Source: Lichtheimia corymbifera B2541 (Eukaryota; Mucoromycota; Mucoromycetes; Mucorales; Lichtheimiaceae). Taken from it: a stretch of 64,000 nt of DNA. The translations under genes and the position numbers were made by a program. Positions 1 through 11,613 of the stretch are shown here, piece by piece (the stretch's first letter is position 1; each line of letters opens with the position of its first letter). The stretch is taken from assembly GCA_000697475.1 (NCBI GenBank), contig JNEU01000891.1:28884-92883 (forward strand), given 5' to 3'. A model generated the notes under the pieces. It was given only the letters and a program-made list of their open reading frames with translations. It was not told the origin of the DNA and did not search any database.

Positions 1-790
1 GTCACGATCTTGCTTTTTTGTATAATATCCCGGAATCATCGATTTTGGTAACAGCGACATGTAGTAGTTGCATTCATACCCTGGCCTGTTTCAGTATCTG
101 GCATACTTGGTCATACATAGGGTGGATGACATAGGAATCCAACAAGCAGCAAACATGTTCCGATAGGGTGGAGAAAGGGTAATCTTGCTCTCAGGTGACT
201 TTTTTCCATCCAAAGGCATCACAGCTTCATTGTTTTCAACAAATATTAAAAGGACCCTTAGGTCATGTTTGATAGGGATTTTGGGGGAGAATGGCGGTGG
301 TGGAAGAATGGGATCAATGTAGGACAAAGATTACTTCATTGTTGTGCATGTAAGCCCTAACTCCTTTTTTTTGAGCAATTGTCAATAATAATCATGCGAT
401 GTTGTGCTGGAATTGACAATTACCCATCGACACACCGTATTTCATATATGCACGTCACCATTTACAATGGTTGGCCCTGAAAGCTGAAAGCGTGGTCTGT
501 GGTCTAACCTTGACTCTCGGCGGCCAATTAACAAACATACTCGAAGCGATCCACGCATCAATGCAACTAAGTTCCCTTTGCCTTTTTTTGTACGTTCCTC
601 CTCCTGTTCTTGGTTTTCATATCCCATAAGCGGTGATTTCATGATTTACGCTTGTCAGCCACTTGTTGTCTTTTTCCCCACCCCCACCTCCTTTTTATTT
701 TTCGCTTAAAGCATATATAAAGGCGGGTCACCAGGCTTAAGAGCTCGAATTGCTCTCTTTGAACCAATCCACTTTAACACAAAAGACATC
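1..790. other. Gene-free 5' flank and permease promoter
   Basis: I see no convincing gene here. Short frames on both strands lack splice-consistent extensions or recognisable domains. The last ~120 bases hold a pyrimidine-rich stretch and a TATA box, and so form the promoter and 5' UTR of the sulfate permease that follows. Confidence 0.6.
714..721 (+). promoter_or_regulatory. TATA box of the sulfate permease gene
   Basis: TATATAAA lies about 70 bases upstream of the permease start codon, a normal core-promoter distance. A C/T-rich tract precedes it. No sulfur-control site could be assigned with confidence. Confidence 0.6.
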
Positions 791-3521
791 ATGAGCACAG
801 CTCCTGTCGTTCTCGATTATGAGCGTGTTACACTACGTGATCGCACAGACAAGTTCAAGCATAACCTACCCTCGCATGTACGACATTACATTTGCAGCTT
901 CTTTCCCATTTTTCAATGGATCACCCGATACAACACAGCTGTAAGCAAAATATCACACACACACACATTTTACACCATGACAATTTGCTAACGCGAGCAA
1001 TGATGTCTCTCTTTCTCTTTAGTGGATGACTCAGGATGCAATTGCAGGGATGACAGTAGGAATGATGTTTGTTCCTCAAGGGATTGCCTATGCAAAGATT
1101 GCCAACCTGGATCCTCAGTATGGTTTATAGTACGTATCCAAATTCCGACATTTTTATTTGCATTCCTATGATGATGCTGATGCCTACGTTTGTTTGATGA
1201 TACAGTGCCTCCTTTGCTGGCTCATGTTTATACTGTGTATTTGGTACATCCAAAGACATTAGCATTGGTCCAATCAGTAAGTCACCCCTCTTTTCATTTT
1301 TATCTTCCACATATTTACTCACATGACATATTCCAGCTGTTGTTTCTATGTTGGTGGGACATGCAATTACAAATGTCACTACAGCGCATCCCGATATCAG
1401 CGGGCCTGAAGTAGGTGCCTACCTGTGTGTGATTACTGGCCTTATTACAATCCTCCTTGGGATGGTACGATTGGGTATCCTTGTTGATTTCATACCAGGT
1501 ATATATACCTACTATTTTCATTGTTGCATGAATTCATGGATTACTTACGTCATTCATCGTGTAACTAGGACCTGCCATTGCTGGCTATATGACTGGATCA
1601 GCAATCACGATCAGCTTGGGACAATGGGGCAAACTTGTGGGAATGAAACTTAACACGCATCAAGCACCCTATCTTGTCGTTGGTGATTTTCTTTCTAATC
1701 TATCTGGGATTGGCATTGACGTTGCATTTGGCGTACCGAGCCTCATTGCGCTGTATGTGATAAAAATCTCATGTAGCAAGTTGGGAGCAAGATATCCAAA
1801 GTACAAGCAACCACTCTTTTACCTCGGAATCATGCGTAGTGCTGTGGTGCTGATTATTGGCACATTCATCTCATTTTTGGCCAACATGAACAAGAGCGAA
1901 AGCCCATTCAAGATTCTCAAGGATGTGCCTGCAGGCTTTGATGCCATTGGTGTACCTCGCATGAATATGAATATCTTTGGAGAAATCATGGATGTCTTGC
2001 CATCTATCATCATCATCATGGTCCTTGAACATGTCTCTGTTGCCAAATCATTCGGCCGTATCAGTGATTATGTCATTGATCCCAATCAAGAAATCCTTGC
2101 CATTGGTGTTACAAACCTTGCAGGTGCCTTCTTTGGGTAAGTGAATTAAAACAATCAACATGGCAGTGGAGTGCGTGTGGCTAATGATGATGATGCTATT
2201 ATTTAGTGGTTACCCTGGCACAGGTGCCTTTAGTCGCACTGCCATCATGTCCCGCTCAGGCGCCAAGACACCTCTCTCCAGTGCATTTTCAGCCATAGTC
2301 ATCGTACTTGCCTTGTATATCCTGACGCCCGCCTTTTACTACATTCCAAGTGCTCTTTTGGCTGCTGTCGTCATTCATGCCGTCACCGATCTTGTTTCTG
2401 GCCCAAAGTATGTCAAGGAATTACTCAACACAAGCAAGCTCGAATTCCTTGTATTCGCTTCTGCCGTCCTCATTACCTTTTTTGACGGAGTTGAAAACGG
2501 CATCTATGTCGCATTGGCATTATCACTCTTTATTGTCATGATCAACCTTGCTCGTCCAAAAATCGCTGTGCTTACACGATCACCTCTTGAAAGCACTTGC
2601 AATAACGATCCCAAGATGAACTCGGTCACAACACCTGTCTTTGGTGGTTCGCAACATTACGTGTATGTCGATGAGAAGGATCCACACTTTCAAAAGCATA
2701 CAGAACCTATGCCACCCGGCATTGTTGTATTACGGCTAAGCAGCGCACTGTTATATCCAAATGCGGGACATGTCAATGAAACGATTGTCAGCACAGCAAA
2801 GGCACGCACACGCAAAGCCATGGTGTTATCAGCTGACGGCAGCGAAGTTAGTGCTGCGCAACAAGACAAAAACCTCATGTGGAATCAGCCTCGGGATACA
2901 GCCGATCGCAGCTACCTACCGGTACTTGAAGCTGTGGTTTTGGATTGTACAGCTGTCAATCGAATCGATACCACTGGATTACAAGCACTTTGCAATGCAC
3001 GTGAGCTCCTTGATCGCTATGCAGGCCATGCTGTCGAGTGGCATTTTACAGGCCTTGTCTCCAAACAAGTGCGCAATGACTTGATCTTGTATGGTTTTGG
3101 TTCTTTGGCAAACGATGACTTGACCCTTTACGATTCTTCAAGCGTTTCGCGCTCCACCACGCTCAAGAATGATGACGAGGAGGCTGCTATAGCTATAGAC
3201 AGCGAAAAAATACAGCAGGTGATGTCGACTACAGGTGATGCGGACAACGAGCCCACTATCATGCGATACAACAAGCAACATGATCAAGACGAGGAAAGCA
3301 AAGGAGGCGATCATGTTGACATGGCTGATATTGTCCATCCTTATTACATGGAAGACGACCACAAGTTTTCGCAAGTGATTGTTGATCCACATCAAAATTT
3401 GCCACGCGATCGTATGCCATGCTTCCATTGGGATATTGACTCGGCGGTTCGTTCTATATGCGATCGATGGTCTTCTCGTCCTCGTACACCCATGATGCAA
3501 AATGTCACTACCACACCTTGA
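791..3521 (+). CDS. SulP-family sulfate permease with STAS domain
   Basis: Plasma-membrane sulfate/proton symporter of the SulP (SLC26) family, the entry step of sulfate assimilation. Six exons (791-940, 1023-1129, 1206-1276, 1337-1498, 1569-2136, 2207-3521) join in frame to 790 residues. The N-terminal two thirds carry the multi-helix transport domain, including the family signature around residues 85-110 (GLYASFAGS then FGTSKDISIGP). A STAS domain follows at about residues 520-660 (LEAVVLDCTAVNRIDTTG). The last ~110 residues form a hydrophilic Asp/Glu/His-r tail that is longer than usual and probably regulatory. The start is the first ATG after the TATA box, in a good context. All introns are GT-AG. 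Family is certain; substrate is inferred from similarity to fungal sulfate permeases (SUL1/SUL2, CYS-14). Confidence 0.93.
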
Positions 3522-4018
3522 TTTTTGTTCTCTACAACATACCCCACCATTATTGTACTGTAATTTGTTGTTGTTGTCTCGATCAGCAGCTGTGCTGTGA
3601 TTCTTGACACATATTATTGTATAGGATATTATATAAACAAACTCACATACGCTGGTCGTAATCATTTACATATGTATCATGTCGTTAAAACAAGGAGAGC
3701 TTTGCTACAAGGAGGCTCATGCAAAGAGGGAAAGGGGTTGTCATGCCTATGCACCTCTTTTGGAAAGTAGCAGTAAGCTTTTACAAAAGGAGTGCTTCAT
3801 GCTGTATGTAGATTACTGCGCATACGTTTTTGCTCTCTACAACGGCATCTTAGATGTGTGAGTGTGAGTGAGTGTGTGTGTGTGTGACCCAGGCAACTTC
3901 CGCTTATCAAGTATGGTTACTACGCCACAAGGTTTTCTTCTTTTCGGCTGTGTGCCACCTAATACTCATTAAGGCTAGTGCAACCTCCCGAATATAAATT
4001 GTGATTCAACCATCCAAC
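3522..4018. other. Intergenic: permease 3' end and promoter of next gene
   Basis: Holds the 3' UTR of the permease, a short (GT)n tract near 3867-3888, and the promoter of the small surface-protein gene with a TATAAA at 3993-3998. A 60-codon frame at 3679-3861 has no support and is not called. Confidence 0.5.
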
Positions 4019-4069
4019 ATGGCAGATCAACTTTTTTCTTTTACACATACATCTTTTCAACCATCATGA
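4019..4069 (+). promoter_or_regulatory. Possible uORF overlapping the main start codon
   Basis: An upstream ATG opens a 16-codon frame whose TGA stop overlaps the main ATG at 4066 (ATGA arrangement). Such a uORF could permit reinitiation. The TATA box is only ~20 bases upstream, so transcription may begin at or after this ATG and then the uORF would not be in the mRNA. Confidence 0.3.
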
Positions 4070-4485
4070 AGGCCGTTACATTCCTTGCTTTGCTTGCTCC
4101 TGCTGCTCTCGTCTTGGCTCAAGATAGTAAGCACGCATAAACCTATTAGGATCCATAGCACAATACTTACGTTAAATTTTTGTCTTATGCAGTTCCTACC
4201 GATCTCCCCAGCGGTATTCCCACTGAGATTCCTTCCATGTCCCCTGAAGATATCAGCAGCCTCCAGAGCTACTATTCTGAGCACTCTAGCGAGCTCTCCG
4301 ACTGGGCCAACTCTGCCATGAGTGCTTTGCCTTCTGATGTCCGTGAAAGCGTCAGCAGTGCTGTTGCTGAAGCTACCAACGCTGTTGCTGGTAAGGGTGG
4401 CGAGAGCGCTGCCACCAAGGCTACCGTTGGCGTTGCTGTTGCTGGTTCCGTCTTCCTTGCTGCTGTCGCTGGCATGTTTGTGTAA
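4066..4485 (+). CDS. Small secreted, probably membrane/GPI-anchored surface protein
   Basis: Two exons (4066-4126, 4193-4485) give 117 residues. Residues 1-18 are a clear signal peptide (MKAVTFLALLAPAALVLA) with likely cleavage before Gln-Asp. The middle is Ser/Glu/Pro-rich and repeats short TEIPS-like blocks. Residues ~85-117 are Ala/Ser/Gly/Val-rich and end in a hydrophobic tail without a charged cytoplasmic segment, as in GPI-anchored fungal cell-surface proteins. Codon use is strongly biased (CTC, GCT, TCC), suggesting high expression. The exact family is not recognised; anchoring by GPI is inferred from the tail. Confidence 0.8.
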
Positions 4486-5964
4486 ATTAGCTCTTTCTCA
4501 AGACCAACACAACCTACCATTTCCTCTTTGTATACACCTTTAGTCGTAATAAATCCATTATATACATAGCAAGTTGATCACGAAACTTGACTTTATGTTA
4601 CACAATGACTCGTAGTCCTATTTTGGCCATGACCGAGACTCCACTGTCGCTTTCATCCATATCCCCTTCATACTTGTGAAACAGCATTGTGTAATGTGTC
4701 TCCTTTCTAAAAGCCTGAAAGATACATACAAGTAGCACTTGCTCGCATCGGACGTTTCATGTGCTGCAATATGTGGCTATATCATCGATACCAAAAAGTC
4801 ACTCCAACAACATCCACGTGAGAAAAAGGTGTGTGCATGTAGAAAACTAAGTACGTCCGATGCTGCATGTCGTTTGTTTATCAATGTTGTTTATCACGAA
4901 TGAGCCTACATCATTCAACCATCATAATGTATGGTGATAAATGCAAATTATTGTCGTTGCACATTGCTATTAGGCATCAGCATCTCATCATTGCGATGGC
5001 ACTAATGATATTTGTAAGTGAATAAGGATGATAGCATGCGGCCGGGACACTGGGTAAGTTCATCAAAGCATGCAGTGTGGCTGTCACGACCTCTTTCCTG
5101 GAATAGTTTAGCACAATAAGGATGTAATTAAAAATAGGATCGACATGACGGAAGATCGCCTTTGGCTTGGGGAGTCTCATCTACGATTCTGGCTCATTAT
5201 AGCAAACTCAAATCATGTGCTATCTTCCCCGTTCCTGAAATTCTTGGTCTTCTGCCTGCCTCATTGACCTTATTTCGCCATCTTTATAACCTCATTGTGC
5301 TGTATCATGGTTTACATTCACCCATCACCGATAACAACGACGACGCTTGGTTACTTAAAGTTCCATCATTGGCCATAACGAGACAGCTTGGGCACCTTTA
5401 TCAAGAAGATATAATGGCTCTTGCTGCTTTTCATATTGTCGATCTTTAAAATAGGATGACCGGCATTATCCTTTATTTGGCGTGATGCAATTTATGTATT
5501 ATTTGGCGCATCCGGTACATCATGGTATTGGGACTTTTGTTCTGTATGTAGCATCTTGTTGTATCATGGACTCAGTTATTCAACGATACACTTTAGGGAA
5601 TAGTATGATAAGAATCTCATTGCACAGCATACACGCATACCAGCTGCCATAACGAATAGTGCGGGAATGTATTGTGGGTGGCGAGGCGCCCATCACATAT
5701 TACACACGTATCTTTTAATTGCTTGCATATAACAACAGACGTCCAAGGTTTGTGAGAGGATCATTTATTGCATCCCTGTTGTCTGGAGACAGTCTTTGGA
5801 TTCATTTTTAGCTTTTATTGTCTATGCCATCCATTGCGTGATGTCGCGCGCTTATATTGCCTGCCAAATTTTTTTTGGAGACCCGCCCACATTGTTTCAG
5901 AAAGAAGGAGTGCATCTGCATTGTTCGCTTTCATTCTCCTCTTTCGACTTTTTACCTTGTCACA
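4486..5964. other. Gene-free stretch
   Basis: No supported gene. Frames at 5162-5449 (+) and 5768-6163 (+) encode compositionally random peptides without domains; the second overlaps the decayed gene described next. Confidence 0.5.
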
Positions 5965-6992
5965 ATGGTCCTCACACGCTCTCAATTTAAGCACTCGTTG
6001 GATTCCTTGTATTGTTCAAGCTAATGTGGCCGTTCGATTGCTCGACGTCATTCTGTGCTTCGACATTACGGCACCAACAAAACAGGGGGAATACTGCTTG
6101 CTCTACAGCTGCTTGACAACCAGGTCAAATGCTTCACTACACTTACACCATGCTTTATATTGAATCTGACCGTGTTTATTATTCTAACAGACAACCAAGG
6201 TGCACTATGGTATGGCATTTAATTACGATAACGACTACTTGCTTTAATGCGATCTGACGCGTTGTATTATAGAAGAGTCGAGGTTGCCATGGAGAAAAAT
6301 GATCTGTCCACCACGGTTCATGATACTGGTACGTGTTATGACTACGCGTCCTTTCACGTTGCTGATTTACATATGTCCTTAGATGATGGGTGCATGGTGA
6401 GGACACTACGACGGGCTGAAGTGTGGATTGGATGCTCATGGAGGGTAAGTAAACCGTAAATCCATTCCTGTACCTTTCAATTCAACTTGCAGTGTCTTTG
6501 TAGTAATTGGCATCTAAGAAGGATCTGATGGAGGTGCAGTGGACATCGAATCTCAAAACAATGAACGCTCTTATCACGGTCATGTCGGGCTAAACGTACA
6601 AGAAGATAGGCTACCTTATTCCTTCGTTCCATCGTCATCACCGAATCCGATACAGCTTTCCATACTGCGAGCGAGCGACTCACTCTCATCAACTTCGATA
6701 ATGATTTTGCTGCACCCGAACACTACGCACCAATATGGATATTCTTGGGATCCAAGGTTGAGGATATTGCGACAAATCAATCGTCAGAAAGGCTAGTGCA
6801 GTATATTACATCCGTGTTGGCCTACAGCGATTTGAGAGGTGGATGCAGCAACCTGAAGACATTACAACATTTGGAATCTGGTTTGGGCCATTGCCTTATA
6901 TTCCATCTCGATTTACGAGTGCTCCTTTGGCAATTATGCATCTCAGGGCCTTCCCGACTGCCAACCAAATGCCGACGACAAGGATAAATTGA
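5965..6992 (+). pseudogene. Decayed multi-exon gene of unrecognised family
   Basis: Protein-like segments appear in succession but in different frames. An N-terminal piece (MVLTRSQFKHSLDSLY) begins at 5965 and is cut by a stop. Near 6247-6459 there are exon-like blocks bounded by GT..AG sites. A run of ~75 residues ends at about 6830 (containing LTLINFDNDFAAPEHYAPIW). It then continues one frame over (containing RFERWMQQPEDITTFGIWFG) to a TGA at 6990-6992. The frame jumps and internal stops point to a pseudogene rather than a working gene. I do not recognise the family. Confidence 0.45.
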
Positions 6993-8387
6993 ATTGCTCG
7001 GTTGTTGTCGCTATAACGGCTTGGAAATCTAGATGATAGCAATGATGGATGGTCATAAAACTAGTTGTTGTATCATAGCGAATAAAGGTTTCAGTAGTTG
7101 CTTTTATTAAGGTCTATAGGCTATAATAAACGATGATCGATTTATATAATCCAGTTATGTCACGCATACGTCTCCAGATGGACCCTTTTGGATACACCAA
7201 GCTTGCAATACAATTTCAGTGTCAACGAACAGATCTCTAAAATGAACCAGGGGGAGGCCTGGAGTGTGGACGATAAAGCAGCAGATGACTAAATCTACTA
7301 CCATGCTATACTTTTGCATATTCCGGGAATTTACATACATCGCTTTGCCTCCTTCATAATGAAGTTTTCAAGTGGGCGGGTTATCTCTTAGGGTAAGATG
7401 ATGACACTGATCGACACTTTTTGTGTTACAGTAAACTCTATGCAACCCGTGATGCTTGCCTTACATCCAATAATGATGGCTGTTGGGCTATGTAGTGGTC
7501 AGTGACATGAAGTATATAGCACGAGCAAAAAGGGGATACTTCAAACGATGAGAGAGCAGTTACCCCTATTGCACACTTGGGTAAGGGCACTATTACAAAG
7601 GTAAACGGTTGTATTATCGTATTCGCTTTCTAGTTGTTGTCGTCGTTGTGACACAATATACACGTACACTACTCCTTACGGATTAGATCACGCAGTCAAT
7701 GTCATTGGTCTCCTGCTATGCGAGCAACAGGGTGGATCACTTTGTCGTGCAGCAGCAAAAATAAACTTTTGTTGTTACTTTATATGAAAAATTCAATGGG
7801 ATGGTTTCAGTATAGGTTGGCGAATAGGGGGGAAATGGGACGTGGAGACAATGGGGTTCAAGTGAAAAATGCAATGTCCGCACATTATGCTGGGAGGAGG
7901 AGTCTTTATTATGAATGCGAGCTGACACCTGACTATTTCCAAAGGCAGTAGATGGTCAGAGGGTTTGCCACTTACATAGGCCAACCAAGAACACACAACA
8001 AATAAATGAACATTACGAGAGCATACGATATCGTCTGTGCTGCATGTGTGGTGGCACCATAATATAATACAACTCCATGATGATGTATATAGATCCTTTG
8101 AAGGTGTAAATCAAGGCGTAATAGGATATGTTTTGTTTATCGGAAGTGGCACTTTTAAAATGTAAAGGTTGGGGTGTTTCTCATTAATGATTCATGCAGC
8201 ATCAGCGGGTATCTTGTTCTATTGAGACGAGTCCCTTCTTTTATTATTATTATTACTAGCAGAGAGTAGTGGACACTGTATTGAGGATAAGAAAGGGAGA
8301 GGCACACAGAGAGAGAGAGAGAGAGCTACACACAATACATGTGGCTGGGAAAGAAGGAGGTTGGGGGATGATGCTTCACTGCAGCAG
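6993..8387. other. Gene-free stretch
   Basis: Nothing recognisable. It contains a short (ATT)n near 8236-8252 and a (GA)n tract near 8311-8325 just upstream of the next promoter. Confidence 0.5.
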
Positions 8388-8394
8388 TATAAAA
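8388..8394 (+). promoter_or_regulatory. TATA box of the GRINL1A-like gene
   Basis: TATAAAA sits 63-69 bases upstream of the first in-frame ATG of the next gene. Confidence 0.5.
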
Positions 8395-8456
8395 CACCCT
8401 TGGTCAAACTCAGGAATTCCGTGTGATGCACTTTTCTTTTTCAGCTACCAGAAGTT

Positions 8457-8814
8457 ATGCAGTTTGCCCCGTTCCCCATAATGACTTCAGTCAATCGACC
8501 TACCACCTATTCAAGAAACCTCCCGAGAAACCGCCGTGGTTCACTTCACTCTCTTGATGGCTTGCAGTCATCTCTCCCTCGCAAGAACTTGGAGTCAATG
8601 TCACGATCAGAACTCTTGGAAGCAAAGGAACGACATGAGCGTATGCTCCGCCACAGGTATGTTGCTCTGCACCACTTTGAAGTGAAGTAGTATTGACCCT
8701 ATCTCTTGTTTCATAGGTCGGTGGTGCATACACTTCCAGACAAAGGAGCCAAGATCAAACAAAGTATTCGCCAAATCGACTTTTTGCTCAATACCGATAC
8801 TATGGATATGGATG

Positions 8815-8846
<32 letters not shown>

Positions 8847-9397
8847 ACCAGTGCCTGTACAGATGAGAGTGAGGGGTTACTTTGTCAGCTTGCCAATCTT
8901 AATTTCGATACTCCACGCCAGGAAGCTCGACGTCGAGGCATCGCTCGTACCAATGCAAGAGCCCGTCGTCAAAGCAACACTGATCTTTTCTCTATCTACG
9001 ATGAAAACTGGGTCCGTGCCAAAGTGCGCATGATTGGTTTCGATGAATCATTACAACTTGAACAAGATCGCCATCAACGAAAACAAGATGAAGCATTGTG
9101 GTAGGTTGCATACAACGCCATGTGGGCTTTTAAACATTGCTAACGTGATGTTTTTTTTTCTTTTCTAGCTCATCATTGGATCACATGCATATTGACCGTG
9201 ACGACAAGTTGGACGAAGCAGAAGAGGATCACTATCATCAAGCGGTTGCTACGCCTTCCTCCATATCCACGCCAATGATGTATGATATTCGATCTCCTTC
9301 AAGTTTACGCAACGATGACAATTACGATGGTGATGATTATAGTCATGATTATGGCGACCATGATGACGATGACGATGATGACGACGACCGCCTATGA
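8457..9397 (+). CDS. GRINL1A/POLR2M (Gdown1)-like protein
   Basis: Three exons (8457-8656, 8717-9100, 9169-9397) give 270 residues, or 262 if the second ATG at 8481 is used. Residues ~45-85 (LESMSRSELLEAKERHERML, then LPDKGAKIKQSIRQID) match the conserved N-terminal block of animal GRINL1A/POLR2M, the RNA polymerase II-associated Gdown1 family (SREEL..LL..QERLL..., LPDKG.KI). The rest is low-complexity: a Thr/Ala microsatellite-coded tract, an Arg-rich segment, and a C-terminal run of Asp (nine in a row). By homology it could bind Pol II and influence elongation or initiation; that role is inferred from one short motif only. All introns are GT-AG. Confidence 0.7.
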
Positions 9398-9879
9398 TTC
9401 CGATGTATAATATATACCACCACCACTACCTTCTTCTTTTACAATCGTTCCTGTGCCTTTCCTTGTTTTTCCTTGTTAATGTTTTCCCTTCAGTTTACGA
9501 TGCTGAGTCTGCTTATATCACCTCCTGTATTTCCGATCATCCATGCGTACTACAACACACAGCCCCAGTAAATATGAAATGACCCGGCTTGCTTTACCGA
9601 CTGCGGAGAATTCCTTAATCCGCGGGCAAGTGATCAACCTGAATGTTAGTGGGGGATGGATAGCAAATAGAAATGTGGGGTTTATCTAAGCGTTCAACAT
9701 CGACAATGGTAGATTCAAGGCCAGTTACTATAATTCGGTTGCTTTGCTTTTGCTTCTGATGCTGCTTTCTGGATCGTCGTTACACACCACATTCACCGCT
9801 CGAAGGAATATTTAAAGCGTCCTTGGTCTGACAAACTTTTTTCTCGTTGCACGTCTCCCTTTTAACCCACGCACTTGCC
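9398..9879. other. Intergenic, promoter of arrestin gene
   Basis: No gene seen. An A/T-rich element (ATATTTAAA near 9806-9815) may serve as a TATA box for the arrestin-like gene. Confidence 0.45.
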
Positions 9880-10963
9880 ATGCTCCTGTTCCTTGAACAA
9901 TCATCATCCACATTTGATTTACGGTTGTTGGAGCCGGCCTTGTATCTTGATGCTGAAGATGATACTACTGTGTTGCGCGGTTACATTGACATTCCTCGAC
10001 TAAAGCGGTCGATTTGTTCAATCACTCTGGTTTTTCAGGGGTACTTGGCAATGAAACACCCATCCAGTGAGTAACTCGCGATCCTTCCCCACCACCATGA
10101 TGATCATACTTATCATCATTGCAATAGCCAAAAGACCACTCATTCAATATCATCATGAATTGGATCCTTCATCAGCGACGTTTTCATTCCGCGGGAATAC
10201 CCGAAGATATCCGTTTGAAATTCGGCTTACATTGGGAGACATGCCTGAAACCATCAACAGCAAAGGCATCAAAGTGGAATATCGATTAACAGCACATGCA
10301 CGCACGTCTTCTGGAACGCGATATAAAAAGAGTCATCCGATACAGCTGATGCGTGTACCCTTCAAGCATGCCTTGCTCAGTGGGGACAATGTAGCTCGCA
10401 CTATCGACTCTCGCAGGCATCATGGGCAATACGTAGAATATCAATTTCTGGTGGAGAGCAAATCATTGGCAGTAGGATCAACCGTTCCCTTGACATTATC
10501 ATTATGGCCAGTGATTCCTGGTGTACGTTTACTTTCGATCGTTGTGTTTTTGCTTGAGCGACGATGTCTTGATGGAAAGCCTTTTGGGCATACGGTTCAT
10601 GTGCTTTCACGAGCCGATCCTCAGCGACAGTGTTTACCGCAGCAGGCCCTTGAAGAGCCTTGGCAGAATACATTCGAATACCACCTCCCAGATCATAAAA
10701 CCATATTACCATCAACCACCACTACCCGATATAACAACAATGGGAATCATGATCTATTCAGCGTTACACACTCGTTAAAAGTTCTCATGACGTTGGTGTT
10801 TCCTGGATTGGGGCGTACCCAAAGAAGCTTGTCATTTGAAACAGACATTCAACTTCAAGGTCACCATGTTGCCTTTCTCGATAAGATAGGTGCATTAGAC
10901 TTGCCCGAATACAAACCACCACCTCTCTATGAGCCTCCCCCTGCTTACACTACAGTGGGTTGA
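9880..10963 (+). CDS. Arrestin-domain (alpha-arrestin) ubiquitin-ligase adaptor
   Basis: Two exons (9880-10066, 10128-10963) give 340 residues. The N-terminal arrestin fold starts at FDLRLLEPALYL and includes VLRGYIDIPRLKRSI and SITLVFQGYL; an arrestin C-like half follows with strand-rich sequence through residue ~310. The C-terminus carries two overlapping PPxY motifs (PPLY, PPAY), the binding site for WW domains of Nedd4/Rsp5-type ubiquitin ligases. Proteins of this type recruit the ligase to plasma-membrane transporters and trigger their endocytosis. At 340 residues it is short for the family. The start is the first ATG in frame with the arrestin strand; the intron is GT-AG. Confidence 0.88.
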
Positions 10964-11613
10964 AGTCGCTTCTCATCGTAGAGAAAAAGCATGTAGCCAT
11001 TCTTCTCATCCATCCCTTGTGTGTTTATTTTTTCCCGATGTGACACATGTGAAGTCCCTTCTTGTATATAAATAATCGTTCATTTTTCATTACTACTATT
11101 GTACTGACTTTATGCCAATGCAGCTGAGCTTATTGCTGATCATGCCAAAGCACGCTAAAATATGACTAACGATTATGGTTGCCGTGGAGATAGAAATCTA
11201 CCGCTGTATTAGCGTCCGTGATGATGGCAACCTTCCGAGGAATGAAAAAACCCTGTTTCTGAATAAATGTTAATTCAGGGTTCCTTCCTGCCACGGCAAA
11301 ATGTTCGTTCTCATGAAGTGAATTATTGAATGACGGCACTAGCTGTGTTACTTTTGAATCAATGAGCATTGGCCTGTGTTACATAGCAACAATGAATGAA
11401 AAGGGCCATATGGTGGTATCCTTTTCGTTTATATAAAATAGTCAATGATAATGTAGCTGTATTGGAGTCATTGTGAATGAAAACTAAAAGGCATAAATAT
11501 ATAGGGTTGGGAGACAGACAGCCTTGTGTTCATGTATATCAAGAGTTCATTGGATACACAATCTTGCGCAATCTTACGCCTTTTCATCTTGTGTTGTGCA
11601 GCACTGGATAATA
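10964..11613. other. Intergenic between arrestin and HAL2 genes
   Basis: No gene. An A/T-rich element (CATAAATATATAG around 11492-11503) is a candidate TATA box for the HAL2 gene. An ATG at 11532 starts a short frame that ends inside the HAL2 first exon and could act as a uORF. Confidence 0.45.

Noticed and set aside
3138..3665. 175-codon minus-strand frame antisense to the permease 3' end
   Set aside because: Shadow of the permease C-terminal coding region with no recognisable domain.
5768..6163. 131-codon plus-strand frame
   Set aside because: Cys/Leu/Phe-rich random composition, and it overlaps the better supported pseudogene start in another frame.
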